Shown here piece by piece: positions 26,482-34,650 of a DNA stretch of 64,000 nucleotides (the stretch's first letter is position 1; each line of letters opens with the position of its first letter). Source of the stretch: Flavobacterium noncentrifugens (GTDB lineage: Bacteria > Bacteroidota > Bacteroidia > Flavobacteriales > Flavobacteriaceae); assembly GCF_900100375.1 (NCBI RefSeq), contig NZ_FNEZ01000005.1, forward strand, positions 248,001 to 312,000. The letters are read 5' to 3'. The notes below the pieces were generated by a model. That model was not told the origin of the DNA. It made no database searches and saw only the letters and a program-made list of their open reading frames with translations. The position numbers and the translations under genes are program-made.

Positions 26482-29238
26482 ATGAAGAATTTTTTGCTAT
26501 TTGCCCTGCTTTTTATTACTGCTTTTTCCTTTTCGCAAAACGTCAAGCTCGACGGTTTGATTCTCGATAATTCGGATAAACCGCTTGAAATGGCAAATGT
26601 CATGGCGATCCATTCGGGAACGAATGCGATGGATTCGTATGCGATCACGAATGACAAGGGAAAATACCAATTGACGTTAAAACCGAATGCGACTTATACG
26701 GTAAAAGTCAGTTATCTTGGCATGCAATCGAAAGATGTTACCATCACAACTTCTACACAAAACGCCTCTCAAAACATTAAGCTTGAAGCTGGCGGAATCG
26801 AATTGCAAGGCGTGGAAGTCGTGCGTGAAATGCCGGTTTCGATCAAAGGCGACACGATCGTTTACAATGCGGATTCTTTTAAATCGGGAACCGAAAGAAA
26901 ACTCGAAGATGTGCTTAAAAAACTGCCTGGAGTAGAAGTTAATGCCGATGGTGAAATAGAAGTGGAAGGCAAAAAAGTCCAGAAATTAATGGTCGAAGGC
27001 AAGGATTTTTTCGACGGGGATACCAAACTCGGCGTGAAGAATATTCCGGCAGATGCAATCGACAAGATTCAGGTTTTGCGCAATTACAACGAAGTCTCAG
27101 CACTCAAAGGACTCGAAAATAACGAGGAGAATGTCGCGATGAACATCAAACTCAAAAAAGGCAAAAAGAACTTTTGGTTTGGCGATATGACCGCCGGAAT
27201 TGGCGTTGGGCACGAAGACCGCCGTTATGTGATCAATCCGAAATTGTTTTATTACAGTCCGGAATACAGCATCAATCTGATTGGGAATTTCAACAACATT
27301 GGCGAATTGCCATTTACGCCTCAGGATTATTTCAAATTTACCGGCGGATTTAAAAGCCTGATGAAAAAGGGTGGAACCGGATTTAATGTTTCGTCGAATG
27401 ACCTCGGATTGACGTTGCTTCGGAACAACCGCGCAAAGGAAATTGAAACACAATTCGGCGCGACAAATTTTGCTTACAATGTCAATAAAGCGTGGAGTTT
27501 AAGCGGATTTGCAATTGTTTCATCAACACTGACCGAGCTCGAAACCAAATCACAAACGACAAGAAGCGATTTGCTAAACGGAATCGGAAACCAGCAAAAT
27601 ACTGAAACAAAAATCAATACCGATGAAGCGACAAACCAGAAGAGCAATCTTGCACTCGTGAAACTGAGTTCGAGTTATAAACCGAATACGAAATTGCAAT
27701 TCGACTATGATGCGCTGTTCAAAAAGTCATCCCAAAATGAATATTCGAATTTATTTACGCAAACGACCGCATCTGCTTTAAGCGATTCGCAAACAGTCAA
27801 CACGCTTAAAAAACAAGATCCGATTTCGCTGAACCAGAACGTGAATTTGTATTATACACAAAGCGACAAAAATGTTTTTGCGTTTGAAATGCAGCATTTA
27901 TTCCAGCAGGAAGATCCGTTTTACAACGCGAATCTGGGGCGAAACCCTTTTCCGGATTCGTTGCTGCCGCAGAATCAGGGCGACGATCTGGGCATTGCCG
28001 ATCAGTCGCGATACGATTTAAACCAAAACCGCTTTGTAAAGACCAATAAAGTCGATTCGAAGTTTGATTATTATTACATGCTGACGCCGAAATCGAACAT
28101 CAACGTTACTTTGGGAAATACGTATTCGTATCAGAATTTTGATTCGGATATTTTTCAGATTTTGGATAATAACAGTGTGAATGACCTGAATCCGAATACC
28201 GATAATGACGTCGCTTACAGTTTTAACGATGTATTTTTAGGGCTGCATTACAAATTCATTACGGGGAAATTTACGATCAATCCGGGTTTCAGCGTGCATC
28301 GGTACAATACTTTTAACAATCAGCTGGAAAGCAAAGCGAGTGATGATTTTTACAGATTTCTGCCCGATGTATATGCGATTTACCAACTCAAAAAATCGGA
28401 ATCGCTGACGTATAATTATGCAATGACTACTGATTTCACCGATATCAATAAACTCGCCGAAGGGTATGTCATGAACGGCTACAATTCGCTTTTCAAAGGA
28501 AACCGTTACCTCGAAAATGCTTTAGTGCAAACGCATTCGCTGCGGTATTTTAAATACAACATGTTCAATTTTACGAATATTTTCGGATTTGTGAATTACA
28601 GCCGAAGGATGGACGCGGTGAAAAACAAGGCGAAATTCATTGGAATCAACCAATCATCCGAACCGTATAATTCTAATTTTGCAGATGAAATGCTGACTGG
28701 TGTTGGAAATTACGGGCGCTCTTTCGGAGATTATAAAGCTTCGGTGAATGCCAATGTGAATTGGTCAAAATTCAACAACATCCGCATCACGCCAATTACG
28801 AACCTTGAAATTCCCGAAACAACAGAATCGTTTACGCAAAGCTACACAGCGAAATTAGCTACAAATTATAAAGATTTTCCGAATATTGAAGTCGGCTACA
28901 ACATCGCGATTAACCATTACCAACAAAATACATTTTATACGGAAAAACCGTCAGTGAAACTCGATTATTATTTTATGGACGCTTTTTCATTTGTATCCGA
29001 ATATGAATATTTTCATTATACGAGTAAGGACGATACGATCAATAATGAATATGATTTCCTGAGTGCGAGCCTGATTTACCAGAAGAAGAGCAGTAAATGG
29101 GAATATAAGGTTTCAGCTACGAATTTGCTGAATACGACGACTTTAAACGACGACAGCTTTACGCAATTTTCAACGCGGACTTCCCAATATCAGGTGCAGC
29201 CGCGTTACGTGATTTTTTCGTTGAAATACAATTTGTAA
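26482..29238 (+). CDS. TonB-receptor-like outer-membrane beta-barrel protein
   Basis: About 918 residues. Signal peptide (MKNFLLFALLFITAFSFSQ), a carboxypeptidase-regulatory-like domain (LDGLILDNSDKPLEMANVMAIHSG, YTVKVSYLGMQSKDV) to about 105, then a plug-like section (DTIVYNADSFKSGTERKLEDVLKKLPGVEV, VQKLMVEGKDFFDGDTKLGVKNIPADAIDKIQVL) and a long barrel ending YVIFSLKYNL. No N-terminal TonB box is evident. With the GLPGLI partner it probably forms an envelope module of unknown substrate. The in-frame TTG at 26470 is rejected in favour of the ATG at the signal peptide. Confidence 0.85.
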   Translation: MKNFLLFALLFITAFSFSQNVKLDGLILDNSDKPLEMANVMAIHSGTNAMDSYAITNDKGKYQLTLKPNATYTVKVSYLGMQSKDVTITTSTQNASQNIKLEAGGIELQGVEVVREMPVSIKGDTIVYNADSFKSGTERKLEDVLKKLPGVEVNADGEIEVEGKKVQKLMVEGKDFFDGDTKLGVKNIPADAIDKIQVLRNYNEVSALKGLENNEENVAMNIKLKKGKKNFWFGDMTAGIGVGHEDRRYVINPKLFYYSPEYSINLIGNFNNIGELPFTPQDYFKFTGGFKSLMKKGGTGFNVSSNDLGLTLLRNNRAKEIETQFGATNFAYNVNKAWSLSGFAIVSSTLTELETKSQTTRSDLLNGIGNQQNTETKINTDEATNQKSNLALVKLSSSYKPNTKLQFDYDALFKKSSQNEYSNLFTQTTASALSDSQTVNTLKKQDPISLNQNVNLYYTQSDKNVFAFEMQHLFQQEDPFYNANLGRNPFPDSLLPQNQGDDLGIADQSRYDLNQNRFVKTNKVDSKFDYYYMLTPKSNINVTLGNTYSYQNFDSDIFQILDNNSVNDLNPNTDNDVAYSFNDVFLGLHYKFITGKFTINPGFSVHRYNTFNNQLESKASDDFYRFLPDVYAIYQLKKSESLTYNYAMTTDFTDINKLAEGYVMNGYNSLFKGNRYLENALVQTHSLRYFKYNMFNFTNIFGFVNYSRRMDAVKNKAKFIGINQSSEPYNSNFADEMLTGVGNYGRSFGDYKASVNANVNWSKFNNIRITPITNLEIPETTESFTQSYTAKLATNYKDFPNIEVGYNIAINHYQQNTFYTEKPSVKLDYYFMDAFSFVSEYEYFHYTSKDDTINNEYDFLSASLIYQKKSSKWEYKVSATNLLNTTTLNDDSFTQFSTRTSQYQVQPRYVIFSLKYNL

Positions 29239-29276
29239 TAAATATTTAATGACTGTCGGATGCCGAGTTTCAGGAT

Positions 29277-29332
29277 TCAGATGTACGATTTAATGAAGAT
29301 GCGGATGCTGATAGCGTAAATCGTACATCTGA
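29277..29332. terminator. Perfect 16-base inverted repeat between convergent genes
   Basis: TCAGATGTACGATTTA (29277-29292) and its exact reverse complement (29317-29332) with a 24-base loop. There is no strong T-tract, so termination is inferred from position only. Confidence 0.5.
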
Positions 29333-29343
29333 AATCGTACATT

Positions 29344-30111
29344 TTATGGCAGCCATTGTTTGACTTTTGCAACTACGAATGCTTTGTATTTTCCGCTGTC
29401 TGTGCAATGTCCGGTTCCGGGAATGATCAGGCATTCGCTGGCTGTAGCTACTCCGGCGTTGTTGTTTTGTGTGAGCCCGGTTTTGAACTCATTCGCATTC
29501 GCATTCATAACGTCATCATTTAGCGTGCTCATGTAAGCGACCGGAAATAAAATCGCGCTGCCTTTCCAGGTATCGCCGCCCGAGCATTCGAGAATCACAC
29601 CTTTGATACCTTCGATTGGTGAAATTCCGGCCTGGCCAGGAAGCACTAAGGCAAAGCTGTTGTTTCCGCCGCGCGACAATCCGCCAATGATCACTTTGTT
29701 TCTCGGGATGTCAAAAATCGTGGTAAGATCAACGATCACTTCGTTTATTTGGCCTTTAAAACGCAGATTTGTTTCTGCTAACGTACTGTTTTCGGGTATG
29801 TCGTAAGAGGTTGTTACGGCAACATAGCCTTGTTGTGCCAACGCAATACACTGGTCGTTTAATGTAGCATCATTTTCATCTGTTCCGTCGCCGTGCGCCA
29901 GGATCACGATTCCTTTTCTTGTAGCTTCGGTTTCGGCTTCCTGGTAAAATCGCTTGTATTTAAATGTAGATGCCTGCATGACTTCGTCTTTTACCGGAAT
30001 TCGCGTAGTTGGATCATCAGCCGCTGGTGTGCTGTTACTGCTGTCATCATCGGAGCAGGAAAAAGTCAAAAGGGACAAAAAGAGCGCTGGTAATATCAGT
30101 AATTTTTTCAT
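29344..30111 (-). CDS. Alpha/beta-hydrolase lipoprotein
   Basis: A 255-residue lipoprotein (lipobox LTFSC, Cys19, followed by Asp/Ser-rich DDDSSNS). The hydrolase fold shows the oxyanion segment VILAHGDGTDEN, the nucleophile elbow GGLSRGG (Ser in the centre) and a late His in PGTGHCTDSGKY. It resembles dienelactone-hydrolase or acyl-esterase-like proteins; substrate unknown. The acidic stretch just after the lipid-modified Cys resembles surface-export signals reported for lipoproteins in this phylum, so a surface location is possible. Confidence 0.78.
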   Translation of the reverse strand: MKKLLILPALFLSLLTFSCSDDDSSNSTPAADDPTTRIPVKDEVMQASTFKYKRFYQEAETEATRKGIVILAHGDGTDENDATLNDQCIALAQQGYVAVTTSYDIPENSTLAETNLRFKGQINEVIVDLTTIFDIPRNKVIIGGLSRGGNNSFALVLPGQAGISPIEGIKGVILECSGGDTWKGSAILFPVAYMSTLNDDVMNANANEFKTGLTQNNNAGVATASECLIIPGTGHCTDSGKYKAFVVAKVKQWLP

Positions 30112-30244
30112 GATGTTTATTTTTAGTTTTTGAATGATTTAAACCTTAACCCTGGTTTGCTGATTCAAAAGTGCATCAAATCTCCCAAACATAAAATGTA
30201 CTTCAATCCAACGGCGGTTTTGAATATACGAACTGCGGAAAATA

Positions 30245-30275
30245 AAAAACCTTCACCGGGAAGATGAAGGTTTTT
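30245..30275 (-). terminator. Intrinsic terminator after metK
   Basis: Eleven-base stem AAAAACCTTCA/TGAAGGTTTTT with a nine-base loop, 20 bases beyond the metK stop on the minus strand. Confidence 0.85.
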
Positions 30276-30294
30276 AATATCTGTAAAGAAAAAA

Positions 30295-31545
30295 TTACAA
30301 TCCGAATTCGGCTTTTACTTTGTCTACAAAGTCTAATTTTTCCCATGTAAACAAGTCAACTGTCAATACTTTTTCTTCGCCGTTTGGCGTTCTGAAGGTT
30401 TTGGTTACCGTTTCAGGTTTGCGTCCCATGTGTCCGTAAGCAGCGGTTTCGCTATAAATCGGGTTTCTGAGTTTCAAACGTTGTTCGATGAAATAGGGGC
30501 GCATGTCGAAGATCGCTTCTACTTTCTTGCTGATTTCCCCATCGGTTAAATCCACTTTGGAAGTTCCATAAGTCACCACGTTGATGGATGTTGGTTTTGC
30601 CACTCCGATAGCATACGAAACCTGAACTAAGATTTCATCGGCAACACCGGCAGCCACTAAGTTTTTGGCAATATGACGCGTCGCATAAGCAGCGCTTCGG
30701 TCTACTTTACTCGGATCTTTTCCTGAAAAAGCACCGCCACCGTGAGCCCCTTTTCCGCCGTAAGTATCCACAATGATTTTTCTTCCTGTCAAACCCGTAT
30801 CTCCGTGTGGCCCGCCAATGACGAATTTTCCGGTTGGATTGATGTGATAGGTAATTTGGTCATTGAATAAATGGGCATATTGAGGGTATTTCGCTTTTAC
30901 TCTCGGAATTAAGATCGAAACCAAATCTGATTTGATTTTTGCCAGCATCGAAGCTTCGTCATCGAAATCATCGTGTTGCGTAGAAATTACAATGGCATCA
31001 ATGCGTTGTGGTTTGTTGTCATCAGAATATTCTAAGGTTACCTGCGATTTCGCATCCGGGCGCAAATAGGTGATTTCGGAATTTTCCCTTCTCAAATTTG
31101 CCAGTTCCCGCAACAAGGCATGGGATAAATCCAAGGCCAGTGGCATGTAGTTTTCAGTTTCATTGGTGGCATATCCAAACATCATTCCCTGATCTCCGGC
31201 GCCTTGTTCTTCTTTGCTGGCACGGTCTACACCTTGGTTGATGTCTTGCGATTGTTCGTGGATTGCAGATAAAATTCCGCAAGAATTGGCCTCAAACATG
31301 TATTCGCTTTTAGTATAGCCGATTTTTTTGATGACATCGCGGGCAATTTGCTGCACGTCAAGATATGTTTTTGATTTTACTTCGCCTGCAAGGATTACTT
31401 GTCCGGTTGTAACCAAAGTTTCACAGGCTACTTTAGATTCTGAATCAAACGCCAGAAAATTATCGATTAAAGCATCTGAAATCTGATCGGCAATTTTGTC
31501 AGGATGTCCTTCACTAACTGATTCCGACGTGAATAAATAAGCCAT
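30295..31545 (-). CDS. metK: S-adenosylmethionine synthase
   Basis: Forms SAM from methionine and ATP; it produces the ligand sensed by the riboswitch in front of metH. 416 residues. Motifs: [55 protein letters not shown] and [20 protein letters not shown]. The gene is transcribed away from the methionine-biosynthesis block and ends in its own terminator. Confidence 0.97.
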   Translation of the reverse strand: MAYLFTSESVSEGHPDKIADQISDALIDNFLAFDSESKVACETLVTTGQVILAGEVKSKTYLDVQQIARDVIKKIGYTKSEYMFEANSCGILSAIHEQSQDINQGVDRASKEEQGAGDQGMMFGYATNETENYMPLALDLSHALLRELANLRRENSEITYLRPDAKSQVTLEYSDDNKPQRIDAIVISTQHDDFDDEASMLAKIKSDLVSILIPRVKAKYPQYAHLFNDQITYHINPTGKFVIGGPHGDTGLTGRKIIVDTYGGKGAHGGGAFSGKDPSKVDRSAAYATRHIAKNLVAAGVADEILVQVSYAIGVAKPTSINVVTYGTSKVDLTDGEISKKVEAIFDMRPYFIEQRLKLRNPIYSETAAYGHMGRKPETVTKTFRTPNGEEKVLTVDLFTWEKLDFVDKVKAEFGL

Positions 31546-31862
31546 AAAAAATTTATTTTAAATTAATTTGGAAGGTAAAAACAGGATTGCAGGAAGCTAA
31601 AGGAGAATTTCTGCTTTAGCATTTTTTTAATGAGGTTGCAATCAGTCAAATTTTTCCTCTCGATTTTCGGTTGCAAATGTAGGAAACCGTTTTTGATTGG
31701 TAAAACTATTAACGTTTAATTTATCGTCGAGGGAATGAATCTATACATTTATTCTACTTTTGCTGAAAAAAATCACATTGCGATACTGTTAAGAAGATAA
31801 ATACCTGATCCTTTGTATTATTTTTTTGTTAGATTTGTGAATCAATTTAAAAATCAACTATT
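31546..31862. promoter_or_regulatory. Divergent spacer: metK leader and T9SS-protein promoter
   Basis: On the minus strand TACATTTG (31674-31681) fits the -7 motif, giving metK a leader of about 120 bases. That leader holds a hairpin, GCTAAAG/CTTTAGC (31596-31602 and 31614-31620). I could not fit it to a known SAM-binding RNA class. On the plus strand TAGATTTG (31830-31837) is the probable -7 of the T9SS cargo gene. Confidence 0.45.
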
Positions 31863-32855
31863 ATGAAAAAAACTTTACTCTTATTGTCTGCTGTTTTTGC
31901 AATTGGAACTGCCCAGGCGCAAAATGTTTACAGTTATGACTTTAGCGGTGTTACCGCTGATTTAACTACCGCGGGATTTACTAGAACTAATCAAAGTACA
32001 TTAGCATCTGCAACAACATTATGGAGCATTGCTAGTTATTTGCCTGGAGTAGCTACTGCTACAAACGGGGGGCAATTTCAAAATCAGGTTTATACCACAG
32101 GTCAGGCTTACCCTGCACCACTAGGTCAAAATGGAGTTGCTAACGGTTTTGCTTTAGTTAACTATACCAGTTCTACTAGTACCGCTGCAACTGGCGCTAC
32201 ACTTAGCAACTGGTTAATAACTCCTTCTATTACAGTACAAAATGGTGATGTTGTTTCTTTCTACACTAGAGTTGGAACATTTACTGCAAATGGAACAACC
32301 TCTTACGCAGACAGATTGGAATTCAGAATGAGTAGCAATGGCGATTTCACAACCTCTCCATCAGCAGGCCCAACTGATGTTGGTGATTTCACAGCTTTAT
32401 TAGTTACTGTAAATCCAAATCTACTTACAACAGCAAATTCTTATCCGCAAGTTTGGACGAAATATAGCGCAACAATTTCAGGACTTAATGAGGCGACTTC
32501 TGCGAAATTTGCTTTCAGATATTTCGTAACTGATGGAGGTCCGGTGGGTGATAACTCAAGCCTTATTGGAATCGATACTTTTTCTGTTGACCGTACTTTA
32601 GCAACTGCGGATTTCTTCGCATCAAACTTTGCTGTATATCCAAACCCTGCTACCAATGTTTTGAACGTTGAAACTAAAAACAATACAGAGCTAAGCCAGT
32701 TGCAATTGACCGATATTAACGGAAGAATCGTTAAAGAAGTGAAAGCTTCAGGAGTTTCGAATCAAATCAACATCAGCGAATTGAATACAGGAGTTTACTT
32801 CTTGAAAGCAACTTCTGCACAAGGTGTTGGAACAACAAAAATCGTTAAAAACTAA
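31863..32855 (+). CDS. T9SS type A sorting-domain protein
   Basis: A 330-residue secreted protein. Signal peptide (MKKTLLLLSAVFAIGTAQAQ), a central jelly-roll domain resembling the choice-of-anchor J type (SNWLITPSITVQNGDVVSFYTR, ADRLEFRMSSNG), and a C-terminal type A sorting signal of about 75 residues: FAVYPNPATNVLNV, LTDINGRIVKEV, INISELNTGVYFLKAT and final KIVKN. It should be exported by the type IX system, to which the porT gene at 7.6-8.3 kb contributes. Catalytic motifs are absent; it may be adhesive or structural. Confidence 0.88.
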   Translation: MKKTLLLLSAVFAIGTAQAQNVYSYDFSGVTADLTTAGFTRTNQSTLASATTLWSIASYLPGVATATNGGQFQNQVYTTGQAYPAPLGQNGVANGFALVNYTSSTSTAATGATLSNWLITPSITVQNGDVVSFYTRVGTFTANGTTSYADRLEFRMSSNGDFTTSPSAGPTDVGDFTALLVTVNPNLLTTANSYPQVWTKYSATISGLNEATSAKFAFRYFVTDGGPVGDNSSLIGIDTFSVDRTLATADFFASNFAVYPNPATNVLNVETKNNTELSQLQLTDINGRIVKEVKASGVSNQINISELNTGVYFLKATSAQGVGTTKIVKN

Positions 32856-32874
32856 TTTAAGTTTTCAATATTTT

Positions 32875-32903
32875 AAAACCCGTTTTTTTTGACGGGTTTT
32901 TTT
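32875..32903 (+). terminator. Intrinsic terminator after the T9SS cargo gene
   Basis: Stem AAAACCCGT/ACGGGTTTT with an eight-base loop and T-tract. It insulates the met leader from upstream transcription. Confidence 0.88.
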
Positions 32904-32941
32904 ATGGAATGAAAATTTTAATGTTAAAATTTGAAATTGGG

Positions 32942-32973
32942 TTTGGTGAATCCAAAAACAATTCAGAAGTTTG
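32942..32973 (+). promoter_or_regulatory. Candidate promoter of the met leader
   Basis: TTTG (32942-32945), 20-base spacer, then GAAGTTTG (32966-32973), one base off TAnnTTTG. It would start transcription near 32980, a few bases before the first leader peptide. An in-frame ATG at 32921 would then be upstream of the transcript. Confidence 0.4.
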
Positions 32974-32995
32974 TTCCAACGAAAAGATCGAAAAA

Positions 32996-33064
32996 ATGAA
33001 ATTTACAATTTGCAATATGTGTCGAATGATGTGGAAGACTTCCGCAGAGAACACTATTGCCTGA
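32996..33064 (+). CDS. Leader peptide 1 of the metY operon (Cys/Met codons)
   Basis: A 22-codon frame too short for gene callers. Its middle reads CNMCRMMW: two Cys, three internal Met and one Trp codon in an eight-codon run (33011-33034). The frame ends TGA 24 bases before the 5' arm of an intrinsic terminator. Codons 17-18 (33044-33049, GCAGAG) can pair with CTCTGC in that arm (33095-33100). A ribosome halted at the Met/Cys run would leave this segment free and favour readthrough; one reaching the stop would cover it and allow termination. Function as a sensor of charged tRNA is inferred from this layout and from the downstream methionine genes. Confidence 0.68.
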   Translation: MKFTICNMCRMMWKTSAENTIA

Positions 33065-33088
33065 TTTTAAATTTTTAAAATATAAAGC

Positions 33089-33120
33089 AAAAGCCTCTGC
33101 CAACCGCAGGGGCTTTTTTT
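33089..33120 (+). terminator. Attenuator terminator 1 of the metY operon
   Basis: Twelve-base stem with one G-U pair (AAAAGCCTCTGC against GCAGGGGCTTTT), five-base loop, seven T. A weak hairpin (ATTTTA/TAAAAT, 33064-33081) lies between the leader stop and this stem. Confidence 0.85.
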
Positions 33121-33156
33121 ATTTCAATCTGTTTCAAAATTAAAAAATTACAAAAA

Positions 33157-33246
33157 ATGAATTTTCCAGTAGCAAGCCAAATGATGATCTGTTGTATGAT
33201 GTGTATGTGCATCCCGAATTGCTATTGCCAAAAGCGAAAGATCTAA
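33157..33246 (+). CDS. Leader peptide 2 of the metY operon (Met/Cys-rich)
   Basis: A 29-codon frame with six Met (including the start) and six Cys codons; the centre is MMICCMMCMC (33181-33210), followed by NCYC. Such a composition is very unlikely by chance. Its last codons contain TTGCCAAAAG (33225-33234), which can pair with CTTTTGGTAA (33274-33283) in the 5' side of the following terminator, ten pairs with one G-U. Stalling on Met or Cys codons would free this segment; full translation would mask it. It follows leader 1 and its terminator by 37 bases, so two attenuation units stand in series before metY. Confidence 0.78.
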   Translation: MNFPVASQMMICCMMCMCIPNCYCQKRKI

Positions 33247-33268
33247 TCTTTGTTATAGTTCAAACTAT

Positions 33269-33304
33269 AAGCCCTTTTGGTAAGCCAGCCAAAAGGGCTT
33301 TTTT
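33269..33304 (+). terminator. Attenuator terminator 2 of the metY operon
   Basis: Perfect twelve-base stem AAGCCCTTTTGG/CCAAAAGGGCTT, eight-base loop, T-tract of six. A small hairpin TTATAGT/ACTATAA (33253-33270) precedes and partly overlaps it. The metY ATG is 51 bases further on. Confidence 0.88.
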
Positions 33305-33355
33305 ATTCCCGAAAAATTACACATCTAAATATCTAATTACTAAAATCTATTTATC

Positions 33356-34648
33356 ATGAGCACACAGAAATTTGCAACAAACGCACTACACGCAGGACAC
33401 GATGTTACCAAAACCGGAGGAACCAGAGCCGTGCCGATTTACCAAACGACTTCTTATGTTTTCAACAACGCCGAACATGCAGCCAATCTTTTCGGACTTG
33501 CAGAACCGGGATTTATCTACACCCGATTGAACAATCCAACGAATGACATTCTCGAACAACGCCTCGCCGCACTTGAAGGTGGAATCGCAGCAGTGGTCAC
33601 CGCATCAGGAACTGCCGCGTTAACTACAGCACTTTTGGTATTATTGAAATCGGGCGACCATATCGTAGCGTCAAACAGTTTGTACGGCGGAACTTACAAT
33701 TTATTGAATGTGACTTTGCCAAGATTGGGCATTACAACGACTTTTGTCGATCCGTCAAATCCCGATAATTTCACGAAAGCGTCCAAAGAAAATACCCGCG
33801 TATTTTTTGCAGAAACACTTGGAAATCCAAAGCTTGATGTACTTGATCTCAAAGCCATTTCGGCGGAAGCCAAAGCGTTCAAAGTGCCTTTTATTGTTGA
33901 CAACACCGTTCCATCGCCATACCTTTTGAATCCGATCGCATACGGTGCAGATATCGTCATTCATTCCTTAACCAAATACATATCTGGAAATGGAACGTCT
34001 CTCGGAGGTGCCATCATCGATGCCGGAAACTTCGACTGGAGCAATGGAAAATTTCCTGAATTTACAGAGCCTTCAGCCGGTTACCACGGACTCGTTTATC
34101 ATGAAGCACTCGGGAATGCAGCATTCATCGCAAAAGTCCGCATCGAAGGTTTGCGGGATTTCGGCGGTGCGCTGAGTCCGTTTAACGCTTTCCAGATTAT
34201 TCAGGGCCTCGAAACTTTGCCGATCCGAATTCAGAAACACAGCGAAAATGCATTGGCTTTGGCCGAATGGCTTGAAGCGCACGAAGATGTGGAATGGGTC
34301 AATTATCCGGGATTAAAATCGAGTAAATACTACGAACTCGGACAACAATATTTGCCGAAAGGGCAAAGCGGAATCGTGACATTTGGCCTTAAAGGCGGCT
34401 ATGAGTCCGCTAAAAAAGTAGCCGACCAGACCAAATTGTTTTCATTATTGGCCAACATCGGCGATACCAAATCACTGATCATTCATCCAGCAAGTACGAC
34501 ACACCAGCAATTATCAGACGAACAGCAATTGGCAACCGGAGTTTCAAAAGACCTGATTCGTTTGTCTGTCGGAATCGAAGACATCGAAGATTTAAAAGCC
34601 GACTTAAAAGCGGTATTTGCCAATATCAAAAACCCTCAATTAGCGTAA
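33356..34648 (+). CDS. metY: O-acetylhomoserine aminocarboxypropyltransferase (sulfhydrylase)
   Basis: PLP enzyme that makes homocysteine directly from O-acetylhomoserine and sulfide; some members also make cysteine from O-acetylserine. 430 residues, the longer size typical of MetY rather than cystathionine gamma-synthase (about 390). Motifs: TRAVPIYQTTSYVF, NNPTNDILEQRLAALEGG, SGTAALTTALL, SNSLYGGTYNLL and the PLP lysine in HSLTKYISGNGTSLGG. First gene of the metY-osmC-metX-hom block, behind two Met/Cys attenuators. A sulfide-incorporating step under both Met and Cys codons makes biological sense. Confidence 0.92.
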   Translation: MSTQKFATNALHAGHDVTKTGGTRAVPIYQTTSYVFNNAEHAANLFGLAEPGFIYTRLNNPTNDILEQRLAALEGGIAAVVTASGTAALTTALLVLLKSGDHIVASNSLYGGTYNLLNVTLPRLGITTTFVDPSNPDNFTKASKENTRVFFAETLGNPKLDVLDLKAISAEAKAFKVPFIVDNTVPSPYLLNPIAYGADIVIHSLTKYISGNGTSLGGAIIDAGNFDWSNGKFPEFTEPSAGYHGLVYHEALGNAAFIAKVRIEGLRDFGGALSPFNAFQIIQGLETLPIRIQKHSENALALAEWLEAHEDVEWVNYPGLKSSKYYELGQQYLPKGQSGIVTFGLKGGYESAKKVADQTKLFSLLANIGDTKSLIIHPASTTHQQLSDEQQLATGVSKDLIRLSVGIEDIEDLKADLKAVFANIKNPQLA

Positions 34649-34650
34649 TC

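Noticed and set aside
31565..31622. Short metK-leader frame (minus strand) as a regulatory peptide
   Set aside because: About 19 codons, but without Met enrichment and without a terminator next to it.
31546..31680. SAM-II or SAM-I riboswitch in the metK leader
   Set aside because: Some short matches occur (TGATTGC, GCTAAA) but the order and pseudoknot pairing of SAM-II and the core of SAM-I could not be built; left as a leader of unknown class.
32921..32995. In-frame upstream ATG that would lengthen met leader peptide 1 to 47 codons
   Set aside because: The candidate promoter lies downstream of this ATG, and the added segment has no Met/Cys bias; the ATG at 32996 is preferred.
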